The notes beneath the pieces are model-generated. The model saw only the letters and a list, made by a program, of their open reading frames with translations, was not told the DNA's origin and did no database searches. 17,571 bases of DNA from an uncultured Eubacteriales bacterium (GTDB lineage: Bacteria > Bacillota > Clostridia > Lachnospirales > Lachnospiraceae): the NCBI GenBank assembly GCA_900545455.1, contig UQZF01000039.1, forward strand, positions 1 to 17,571. The letters run 5' to 3'. Shown one piece after another: positions 6,071-13,327 of this stretch. The first letter of the stretch is position 1; the number at the start of each line of letters is the position of its first letter. Position numbers and translations under genes: made by a program.

Positions 6071-7426
6071 ATGAGCGAGATTGTTGAACCAAGAACTTTG
6101 TCTGGTTTTATGGAGCTTCTTCCTAAGGATCAGGTTATTTTTGAAAAGATTAAGTCGGAGATGGAGAATGTATACCGGAAGTACGGATTTTTCCCTCTTG
6201 ACACTCCGGTGTTGGAGGACAGCAGAATTCTTCTTGCAAAGGCGGGAGGGGAGACCGAGAAGCAGATTTACAGATTTAACAAGGGTGACACGGATCTTAC
6301 AATGCGTTTTGACCTCACGGTTCCTCTTGCAAAGTATGTGGCTAAGAACTATTCCGAGCTTACATTTCCGTTCAGAAGATACCAGATTGGCAAGGTATAC
6401 CGCGGAGAGAGAGCACAGAAGGGAAGATTCAGAGAGTTCTATCAGGCGGATATTGATATTGTCGGGGACGGAAGCTTAAGTATTGTCAACGATGCTGAGA
6501 TTCCAAGTATTATTTATAATCTCTTTAAGAATTTAGGTATTGATAACTTTTTGATAAGAATCAACAACAGAAAGGTTCTCAATGGATTGTTTGACAACTT
6601 CGGAGTCAAAGAGTCTGCAGTCGATATTTTAAGAATTATAGATAAGATAGACAAGATTGGCAGAGATAATGTTGCCAAGGAGCTTGTTGAGCTTAATGTA
6701 TCCGAGGCTACGGTGAATGAGATTCTTGACATTCTGACATTTGACGGAAGCAATGAGGAGAAGGTTGACAAGCTCAAGAGCTTTGCGGGCTGCAACGAGG
6801 TGTTTGATGCAGGACTTGAGGAGCTCACCACGGTTATCAACTATATTGCAAGATTTGGAGTTCCGTCGGATTACTATAAGATTGATTTATCCATAGCGAG
6901 AGGGCTTGATTATTACACGGGAACCGTGTATGAGACATTTATCAAGAACCACCCTGAGTATGGCAGCGTGTGCAGCGGCGGCCGCTATGATAATCTTGCC
7001 GAGTATTACACCAAGAAGTCACTTCCGGGAGTTGGAATTTCAATCGGTCTTACAAGATTGTTCTATGTTCTCTGTGAGAATGATTTCCTCAACAGGGCAC
7101 ATGAGAGCCAGATAGAGGCACTTGTCATTCCTATGACAGAGGACATGAAATATGCCGTTAAGACGGCTACCGAGCTTAGAGGAGCAGGTATCAATACACA
7201 GATTTATCTCGAGGAAGGCAAGTTTAAGAAGAAGCTTACTTACGGAAGCAAGCTTACGATTCCGTTCTGTGTGATACTGGGTTCGGATGAGATTGAGGCG
7301 GGTCAGGTTACCATAAAGAATATGAATACAGGTGACCAGAAGACGACGGATTTGCAGGATGCAGTTTCAATCATCAACAATTTTAAGGAAGAGCAGAAAA
7401 AGATTCAGTATGTAGATATGCACTGA
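6071..7426 (+). CDS. hisS: Histidyl-tRNA synthetase
   Basis: 451-residue class II aminoacyl-tRNA synthetase that charges tRNA-His in the cytoplasm. Motif 1 is at about 36-50 (KYGFFPLDTPVLE), the substrate loop at 77-86 (LTMRFDLTVP), motif 2 at 101-123 (FRRYQIGKVYRGERAQKGR onward, then EFYQADIDIVG). The histidine-specific motifs are ARGLDYYTG (276-284) and YGSVCSGGRYD (297-307), and motif 3 is GVGISIGLTRL (320-330). A complete anticodon-binding domain follows (about 346-440), which separates it from the paralogue HisZ, which lacks that domain. ATG 6071 is chosen because AGGAG lies at 6058-6062 with an 8-base gap; the frame is open further upstream but without homology. The gene is alone, not paired with aspS as in Bacillus, and ends in a terminator-like hairpin. 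Confidence 0.97.
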   Translation: MSEIVEPRTLSGFMELLPKDQVIFEKIKSEMENVYRKYGFFPLDTPVLEDSRILLAKAGGETEKQIYRFNKGDTDLTMRFDLTVPLAKYVAKNYSELTFPFRRYQIGKVYRGERAQKGRFREFYQADIDIVGDGSLSIVNDAEIPSIIYNLFKNLGIDNFLIRINNRKVLNGLFDNFGVKESAVDILRIIDKIDKIGRDNVAKELVELNVSEATVNEILDILTFDGSNEEKVDKLKSFAGCNEVFDAGLEELTTVINYIARFGVPSDYYKIDLSIARGLDYYTGTVYETFIKNHPEYGSVCSGGRYDNLAEYYTKKSLPGVGISIGLTRLFYVLCENDFLNRAHESQIEALVIPMTEDMKYAVKTATELRGAGINTQIYLEEGKFKKKLTYGSKLTIPFCVILGSDEIEAGQVTIKNMNTGDQKTTDLQDAVSIINNFKEEQKKIQYVDMH

Positions 7427-7452
7427 TTCATATTTTATTTTACAACAAACAG

Positions 7453-7502
7453 ACCTATCAACAGGCTGATTCGTGCATGAATTGGGTTGCTGGTAGGTTT
7501 TT
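7453..7502 (+). terminator. Terminator after hisS
   Basis: ACCTATCA (7453-7460) pairs with TGGTAGGT (7491-7498), one G-U pair. The loop can form an inner ATTC/GAAT stem. Five T follow (7498-7502), only about 25 bases before the next start codon, so it could equally act as an attenuator for the downstream operon, for which no other promoter is visible. Confidence 0.65.
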
Positions 7503-7528
7503 GTGTATTGTGATGGGGAAGATGGACT

Positions 7529-8347
7529 ATGAAAGCGAAGCTTTTTAAAAGGTACATAATTTTTGCGATGTTGATAAGTATAATTCTTGGAGCGGCGGGC
7601 TGTGCAAAGAGTGAGAAAAATTCCGGGAACATTGTTGAAAGGGAGAAATTCATAATCGGAAGCAATATATATGAACCTTATGTGTACATGAATGAGGATG
7701 GAGGGTTCGGTGGAATTGATGTCGAGCTTGCAACGGAGGCACTGGGCAGGATGGGCTATGATCCGGAATTTAAGGTGATTGTGTGGGAAAATAAGAAGGA
7801 TTACCTTGAGAACGGGGAAGTTGACTGCCTGTGGGGGTGTTTCAGCATGAACGGGCGCGAAGACGAGTATAACTGGGCAGGCCCGTATCTGTACAGCAGA
7901 CAGATGGTGGCAGTGCGGATGGACAGCAATATAAAGACACTGTCGGATTTGTCGTGGAAGATGGTTGCGGTTCAGGAGACATCAAAAGCCGAGGAATATT
8001 TTCTGCATTCGACGGATGAGAATGTGCCGGATGTCAAGCTTGTGTATTGTTTTTCGGGGATGGACGAGGTGTTTGCCTCGCTCAGAAAGAATTATGTCGA
8101 TGCGATATGCGGGCATGAGAGCGCACTGCGGGCTTTTATAAGCACCGCGCCTGACGAGTACAGGCTTCTGGATGATGAGCTGTTTGTGTCAAGTCTTGGT
8201 GTTGCGTTTGATAAGGAGTATGATAAGGAGTTCGTCTCGGAGCTTGAGGAGGTTCTTGAGGGGATGATGACGGACGGGACGACGGCACGGATTGTTGAAA
8301 AATACGGACTGGATGTGGATAAATGTCTGGGGAAGGGGAGGAAGTAG
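7529..8347 (+). CDS. Family 3 solute-binding lipoprotein, orphan (sensor-associated)
   Basis: 272-residue family 3 extracellular solute-binding protein (amino-acid type). A basic start and hydrophobic segment (residues 7-24) end in the lipobox LGAAGC with C25 the lipidation site, so it is anchored outside the membrane. The mature part begins KFIIGSNIYEPYVY (40-53), then FGGIDVELATEAL (60-72), LENGEVDCLWGCFSMNGR (93-110, where the family has VDxIxxxxxxTxxR), AGPYLYSRQMVAVR (117-130) and the second-lobe DAICGHESALRAF. No permease or ATPase gene adjoins it. Instead its stop overlaps the start of a hybrid kinase by one base, so it probably presents a ligand to the kinase rather than to a transporter. 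A GGGGAAG ribosome site lies at 7515-7521. The ligand is unknown; a small amino acid or related compound is a guess from the family. Confidence 0.88.
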   Translation: MKAKLFKRYIIFAMLISIILGAAGCAKSEKNSGNIVEREKFIIGSNIYEPYVYMNEDGGFGGIDVELATEALGRMGYDPEFKVIVWENKKDYLENGEVDCLWGCFSMNGREDEYNWAGPYLYSRQMVAVRMDSNIKTLSDLSWKMVAVQETSKAEEYFLHSTDENVPDVKLVYCFSGMDEVFASLRKNYVDAICGHESALRAFISTAPDEYRLLDDELFVSSLGVAFDKEYDKEFVSELEEVLEGMMTDGTTARIVEKYGLDVDKCLGKGRK

Positions 8348-10506
8348 TGGACAGCATCGGAAAGAAATCCGAGACACGAAGAGTTGTCCGGATGATTGCA
8401 GCATTGTTGATTCCCGGCATGATAGTTATACATTTGACCTCTGTTCATCAGGGGCTTGCCTCCACGGAGAAGCTCAAGGTGCAGACGGTTGAGTATGTGA
8501 AGGAGAAACTTGAGACCTACGACAATTACCGCACAAATGACAGGACGAAAAGCCTTGTGCGCCTGCTTGATAAGACATTGGTGATGGTACACAATCTGGA
8601 GCATGAGGATGATTTTTTTGCGCAGGGCATGGGAGTGTATGCGTATGAACAGCATTTGATGGGGATTATAGTTCTTGATGAGAATATGGATACGGTTATG
8701 CAGGCGTTAGCGTACAATGGCACCGATATTGAGTGGGACAGCCTGATACGGAGGGAGTGTGTTGCGGAGATAATTGAGTGCAATAAGAAGGTATATGTGA
8801 CGAGGGTGGATGCTGGCGGTGAACAATATGATATAGCGGTTGCAGGACGCACGGATGCGCCGGGTGCCGTGATAGCATACACTTTGCAGGATACCGTGAC
8901 GGATGGGGTGAATGACATAACACTTGACAGTATATTTGAGAATATGCAGGTGGCAAGTGAGGGACTTATCGTCATATCCGAGGGCGACAATGTGGTTGCT
9001 GCCAACAGTCCGGATGCATACAGTCTCAATTCAGAGCAGTGGGAGGAACTGTGTGCGGGCGGTAAGCCGGTGACGGACGGACTAAGCCGTGTGCGCTATA
9101 ACGGCAAAAGCTGGTATGTCAGTGAGACGAATTACGGAATCTACACGATACATATCTTCTTTTCGGTTTTTGAGGTATACAGGACATATATAGTTATTGA
9201 GGCAGCCTTCGTGCTGATTTATCTCATAATATGTGTGCTCATGTGGGGTGTGCACAACAACGCAGAGCGCAAGAACTATTATAAGGAAAAGGAACGCCAG
9301 ATTGAGCTGCAGAATGCGTTGGCGCAGGCGGAACGGGCGACGGCTGCAAAGAGTATATTTTTATCAAATATGAGTCATGATATCAGAACGCCGATGAATG
9401 CCATAATGGGATTTACCAGGCTTCTCAGGGAACAGCTCGGCAACAGGGAGAAAGCACTCGATTATCTGGACAAGATAGACGATTCAAGTAAGTATCTTCT
9501 GGAAATTATCAACAATGTGCTTGATATTGCAAGAATTGAGAGCGGCAAGACAAAGCTCGAGGAATCTGTTATATGTGTGGATGATCAGTGCAGGGAGATA
9601 TATAATGTCTTTGAAAATCAGATGACCGGAAAATCTCTTAAGTTTTCTCTTAGTGTGAAGATTGAACACCATTACGTAAGTTGTGATATATTGAAAGTAA
9701 AACAGATAATATTTAATCTTTTAAGCAACGCATACAAATACACCGCGACGGGTGGAAAAGTTTCTTTCAGCATTGAGGAGCATCCGTGTGACAGAGATGG
9801 ATACGGACTGTATGTTACACAGATTGAGGACACGGGAATAGGAATGTCGGAAGAGTTCATATCCCATATATTTGAGGAGTTTGAGAGAGAGAGGACATCA
9901 ACGGAGAGCCGGCAGCCGGGAACCGGGCTTGGAATGGCTATAGCTGACCAGCTTGCGGAGCTTATGGGTGGCAGAATCGAGGTGGAGAGTGAACTGGGAA
10001 AGGGCAGCAGGTTTACGCTTTTTCTTGAACATAAGATCGCCGATGCTGCACCGATGGTTGAGCAGAGTGAAAGTCTTAGCATTGATGGCGGAACAACCAC
10101 GGGAAAGAGGATTCTGCTTGCGGAAGATAATGACATGAATGCCCAGATCACGATAGAAATTCTTGATTTTTACGGTTTTGAAGTCGACAGAGCCAAGGAT
10201 GGCGTAGAATGTGTGGCTATGATGGACAGGGCAGAACCAGGGTATTATGCGCTCATTCTTATGGATATACAGATGCCTAATATGAACGGATATGAGGCTT
10301 CTGAACGGATAAGGGCGATGGGTGATTCCGAAAAGGCGAATGTCCCTATAATAGCTATGACAGCTAATGCCTTTGATGATGATAAAAAGATGGCACTTCA
10401 GGTGGGGATGAACGGGCATGTCACAAAGCCGATAGAGATTGATAAGATGATGCATACGATAGAGGCCGCTATGTCACAGGAAGGAAAAATGGAAGATGAA
10501 GAATAA
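8347..10506 (+). CDS. Membrane hybrid histidine kinase with receiver domain
   Basis: 719 residues. A membrane helix (about 15-31), a long extracellular sensor region (32-278) and a second helix (about 281-301) lead through a coiled coil to the kinase core. The H-box SHDIRTPMN has the phosphorylated H344, the N-box is NLLSNAYKYT with N461, the G boxes are DTGIGM (495-500) and GTGLGM (525-530). A receiver domain follows: AEDND (592-596), phospho-acceptor D640 in LILMDIQMPNMNG, T672 and K694. All catalytic residues are present; there is no HPt or DNA-binding domain. GTG 8347 is preferred over ATG 8323 because GGGGAGG (8335-8341) precedes it and it gives a TAGTG overlap with the binding-protein stop. 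The sensor region probably contacts that lipoprotein. The phosphate recipient is not evident: the neighbouring regulator has no receiver. Confidence 0.93.
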   Translation: MDSIGKKSETRRVVRMIAALLIPGMIVIHLTSVHQGLASTEKLKVQTVEYVKEKLETYDNYRTNDRTKSLVRLLDKTLVMVHNLEHEDDFFAQGMGVYAYEQHLMGIIVLDENMDTVMQALAYNGTDIEWDSLIRRECVAEIIECNKKVYVTRVDAGGEQYDIAVAGRTDAPGAVIAYTLQDTVTDGVNDITLDSIFENMQVASEGLIVISEGDNVVAANSPDAYSLNSEQWEELCAGGKPVTDGLSRVRYNGKSWYVSETNYGIYTIHIFFSVFEVYRTYIVIEAAFVLIYLIICVLMWGVHNNAERKNYYKEKERQIELQNALAQAERATAAKSIFLSNMSHDIRTPMNAIMGFTRLLREQLGNREKALDYLDKIDDSSKYLLEIINNVLDIARIESGKTKLEESVICVDDQCREIYNVFENQMTGKSLKFSLSVKIEHHYVSCDILKVKQIIFNLLSNAYKYTATGGKVSFSIEEHPCDRDGYGLYVTQIEDTGIGMSEEFISHIFEEFERERTSTESRQPGTGLGMAIADQLAELMGGRIEVESELGKGSRFTLFLEHKIADAAPMVEQSESLSIDGGTTTGKRILLAEDNDMNAQITIEILDFYGFEVDRAKDGVECVAMMDRAEPGYYALILMDIQMPNMNGYEASERIRAMGDSEKANVPIIAMTANAFDDDKKMALQVGMNGHVTKPIEIDKMMHTIEAAMSQEGKMEDEE

Positions 10507-10536
10507 TATTAAACCGCTCTCGAAGGAGGTAAAAGC

Positions 10537-12999
10537 GTGACTGGTATTCGTGCAAAGGAGTTTGAGCGCAAAGAGCCGGCGGAAGTGCTTGACAGTGTGA
10601 TAGACAGACCTATGGTGATGGTCGTGGCACCGTCGGGATACGGAAAAACCACTCTGATTAGACAATATTTTGCGGAAAGAAAGCTTCTCAGTCTGTGGTT
10701 TCCGATGCAGAGAGATGAGGTTGACGGTAACTGGATATGGCGCAGGATATGCAATAAGATCCGTGAATACAATGAACCGCTGTATGAGAGAGTGGCACAA
10801 GTCAGCCTTCCACAGTCCGAGCAGGAGATTGCGTATATTGTGAGGCTTTTAAAGACGTATGTTGTCAGGGAAGAATATCTCATCATCGATGACTATCAGG
10901 AGTGCAACAGTTCATGGATGGACAAGCTGATTGAGAATATTGCACGGAATGTACCACATCTTCATATAGTGCTTATCTCACGCGCCTATCCTGATATTCC
11001 GTATGAGGAGATGTTTTTGAAGGGATATTGCGCCGTTATAAATCAGCAGAGTCTCACGCTCAATATTGAGGAGACCGCGCAGATATTCGCACTCAACGAT
11101 GTCGACCTTACGCAGCCGGAGCTTGAACAGCTTTATGCGTATACCGACGGCTGGATAAGTGCGGTATATCTTTCACTGTATGAGTATAAGAAGAGAGGCA
11201 GCTTCGGAAGCTTTCTTGGAGTTAATCATCTGTTAAAGACAGCGATTTTTGACAAGCTTTCACCCGTAATGCAGGAATTTTTCATGAAGGTGTCTTTATT
11301 TGACTGGTTTGAGACTTGCGGGGCAAGATATGTAACAGGTATGGAGATTGCGGAGACGGCACTTTTTGAGAGCCAGGAGGAGTTCGGTTTTCTCTACTAT
11401 GATGCAAAAAGCCGTTCGTTTCAGATGCATACGCTCCTAAGAAGTGTTGCGGAGGCGGAGCTTGAAAAATCATCAATAGATAAGGAAGCTTTATTCCGCC
11501 GTGCCGCCGAGTGGTGTGAAAAAAAGAATAATTATATTGAGGCGGTCAAGTATTACAGAAAATCGGGAAATCCGGAAAAAATTGCCGGAATTTATGCCGC
11601 AAGGCAGGGAAAAAGCCTTATTGAACAGGCACCGGAGCTGTTTGAGGACATTATGGACTATATATGGGACAATGTGTGGGAAGGGAATCTGATGGCATGG
11701 CTTAACTATCTTTATTATCGTGCCATGAGGGACAGTTCTGCTGTTGTCTCGCCGTTATATGCCGATACCGTGAAAAAAATAGAGGCGGATGATGTATGGA
11801 GAGGGAATGATAAAATACAGGCTGAGATGCTTGTGCTTAAATCCATTCTTGAATTTAACAATATAGAGAAAATGACCGTCTCATTAAAAAAGGCGGGCGA
11901 ACTTTTAGGATACGGCACATCGGAGCTGCTTGAAAATTCACTGCTCACTTTCGGAACCACATGTATGACGCTGCTCTATTACAGCGGGAGCGGCAGTCTT
12001 AAAAAGACCGTGGAGAATGAGAAAGAGTATGCAAAGTATTATATGAATCTTACCCGTGGCGTGCATGAGGGATGGGATGATTTTTTCGACGCGGAATATG
12101 CCCTTTTGACAGGTCATTTTGACAGAGCTTATGAGCTTGCGGAGCAGGTGCACAGACAGACAGCGATAAGGAAACAGACCTGTGTGGTAATCAGCTGCTA
12201 TTACGTGATTCTGCGCTGCCTGCTGTATCAGGGAAAGAAGGAAATATTCGAGAAAAGGCTTAAGCAGATGCATGAAGAACTGGCAAATGTTGCCAACCCT
12301 GTTCTTGTCGTGGACATGGAGCTTGTTGAGGGATATATATTTGCATGTCTGGGGATGAAGGACAGAATACCCGAATGGCTTGTCAACTTTAAGCTTGAAA
12401 ACTGCAGCCGTGCGATAAGGAGCACAAGGAGTTGGTGCATGACCTACGGAAAGTTACTAATCACGGAGAGAAAGTGGGAGCTTCTTGATGCTGTCGGTGA
12501 CGAGATGCTTGTTCCGTATGGGGCGACGGTGCACATTTTTCCGATGATTGTCGGCTGTATATACAAGGCGGTGGCAAAGTATAATATGGGTCAGGAAAAG
12601 CTTGCCTCAGGCTATTTTGAGAAGGCGGTATCGTATGCAGCGGGTGATGATGTGGCAGCTCCGTTCATTGAGAATGGTGCAGAATTAAAACCTTTGCTGG
12701 AAAAGTTCGGGGACAATGAATTTGTTAAAAAAATAACGGATAGAATAAGACAGTATGAAAGCGGGGTAAGACGGGTTCTGGGGACGGAGGATGTGAAGGA
12801 AGTACGGCTTACTGAACGTGAATATGAGCTTATGGAATATGTGAGGGCAGGATACCGCAATTCCGAGATTGGCGAAAAAATGCATATAGCACAGGTCACG
12901 GTTGAGAAAAACCTCACAAATATATACAGAAAGCTGGAAGTTAAGAACAGGACTGCAGCAATCAGAAAGTTCGATGCTGCGGCAGGATTGAAAAAATAA
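10537..12999 (+). CDS. MalT/LAL-family ATP-dependent transcription regulator (LuxR HTH)
   Basis: 820-residue STAND-type regulator. Walker A APSGYGKTT is at residues 31-39 and Walker B YLIIDD at 114-119, followed by the NTPase arm with LISRAYPD and a winged-helix part (DGWISAVYLSLYEY). A long helical-repeat sensor region fills the middle, and a LuxR-type helix-turn-helix lies at about 756-815 (LTEREYELMEYVRAGYRNSEIGEKM, with the TVEKNLTNIYRKLEVKNRT recognition part). Such proteins oligomerise on ATP plus an inducer and activate sigma-70 promoters, as MalT does. The GTG start has a consensus GGAGGT at 10525-10530 with a 6-base gap and lies 30 bases after the kinase stop, so it is in one operon with the binding protein and kinase. 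The targets are unknown. The middle region often recognises a protein or sugar; a link to the kinase is inference. Confidence 0.93.
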   Translation: MTGIRAKEFERKEPAEVLDSVIDRPMVMVVAPSGYGKTTLIRQYFAERKLLSLWFPMQRDEVDGNWIWRRICNKIREYNEPLYERVAQVSLPQSEQEIAYIVRLLKTYVVREEYLIIDDYQECNSSWMDKLIENIARNVPHLHIVLISRAYPDIPYEEMFLKGYCAVINQQSLTLNIEETAQIFALNDVDLTQPELEQLYAYTDGWISAVYLSLYEYKKRGSFGSFLGVNHLLKTAIFDKLSPVMQEFFMKVSLFDWFETCGARYVTGMEIAETALFESQEEFGFLYYDAKSRSFQMHTLLRSVAEAELEKSSIDKEALFRRAAEWCEKKNNYIEAVKYYRKSGNPEKIAGIYAARQGKSLIEQAPELFEDIMDYIWDNVWEGNLMAWLNYLYYRAMRDSSAVVSPLYADTVKKIEADDVWRGNDKIQAEMLVLKSILEFNNIEKMTVSLKKAGELLGYGTSELLENSLLTFGTTCMTLLYYSGSGSLKKTVENEKEYAKYYMNLTRGVHEGWDDFFDAEYALLTGHFDRAYELAEQVHRQTAIRKQTCVVISCYYVILRCLLYQGKKEIFEKRLKQMHEELANVANPVLVVDMELVEGYIFACLGMKDRIPEWLVNFKLENCSRAIRSTRSWCMTYGKLLITERKWELLDAVGDEMLVPYGATVHIFPMIVGCIYKAVAKYNMGQEKLASGYFEKAVSYAAGDDVAAPFIENGAELKPLLEKFGDNEFVKKITDRIRQYESGVRRVLGTEDVKEVRLTEREYELMEYVRAGYRNSEIGEKMHIAQVTVEKNLTNIYRKLEVKNRTAAIRKFDAAAGLKK

Positions 13000-13008
13000 A
13001 ATATATGG

Positions 13009-13025
13009 TTTTCCATAATGGAAAA
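13009..13025. promoter_or_regulatory. 17-base palindrome upstream of the DUF2442-chemoreceptor operon
   Basis: TTTTCCAT-A-ATGGAAAA, a perfect 8-base inverted repeat around one base, starting 10 bases after the LAL regulator stop. The following bases (ATCTCTCC) are not a T-run, so it is more like a protein-binding operator than a terminator. Its centre is about 28 bases ahead of the -10 box at 13043. Confidence 0.5.
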
Positions 13026-13042
13026 ATCTCTCCATACCTGTG

Positions 13043-13048
13043 TATAAT
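13043..13048 (+). promoter_or_regulatory. -10 box of the DUF2442-chemoreceptor operon
   Basis: Consensus TATAAT at 13043-13048, about 20 bases before the first plausible start codon. No good -35 exists at the right distance; that position overlaps the palindrome's right arm (13020-13025), as at activator-dependent promoters. Confidence 0.45.
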
Positions 13049-13067
13049 ATGCCGGAAGAAAGGGTTA

Positions 13068-13316
13068 ATGGTGAGCATTATGACTAGGATGGAAAAGGTA
13101 TTCTTTTTGGATGACTTCATACTTGAGGTTGAATTGACCGACGGGAGAAGCTGTATCTATGACATGAAGCCGAAGCTTAAAACAGTGAGATTTCATGATC
13201 TTGAAGATGAGGGTATCTTTTCGGACGGCAGGATTAAGAACGGTCAGGTTATATGCTGGAGCAATGGAATTGAATTGTCATTGCATGAGATTATGATGAA
13301 CCCGGTTAACAGGTAA
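13068..13316 (+). CDS. DUF2442 protein
   Basis: Small protein of the DUF2442 family (up to 82 residues from the ATG at 13068). The recognisable part begins MEKVFFLDDFILEVELTDGRSCIYDM and continues FHDLEDEGIF, then VICWSNGIELSLHEI near the end, the family's strand pattern with a DG turn and a closing (W)xxGxExxxxxI. The start is uncertain: ATG 13068 has GGAAG at 13053-13057, ATG 13080 has GGTGAG at 13070-13075, and ATG 13089 begins the conserved part. DUF2442 proteins have no settled function; many accompany small toxin-like DUF4160 proteins, but none is seen here. Its stop lies 11 bases before the chemoreceptor start, and the chemoreceptor's ribosome site overlaps the stop codon, so the two are co-expressed. 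Confidence 0.8.
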   Translation: MVSIMTRMEKVFFLDDFILEVELTDGRSCIYDMKPKLKTVRFHDLEDEGIFSDGRIKNGQVICWSNGIELSLHEIMMNPVNR

Positions 13317-13327
13317 GGAGAAATAAC

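Noticed and set aside
5887..6087. 66-codon open frame ahead of hisS
   Set aside because: It starts inside a terminator hairpin, overlaps the hisS start and has no ribosome site.
6071..7426. HisZ (ATP phosphoribosyltransferase regulatory subunit) instead of HisS
   Set aside because: The anticodon-binding domain and all histidyl-tRNA synthetase motifs are present and no hisG adjoins it.
8323..8346. Upstream ATG start for the hybrid kinase at 8323
   Set aside because: No ribosome site precedes it, whereas GTG 8347 has GGGGAGG and a one-base overlap with the previous stop.
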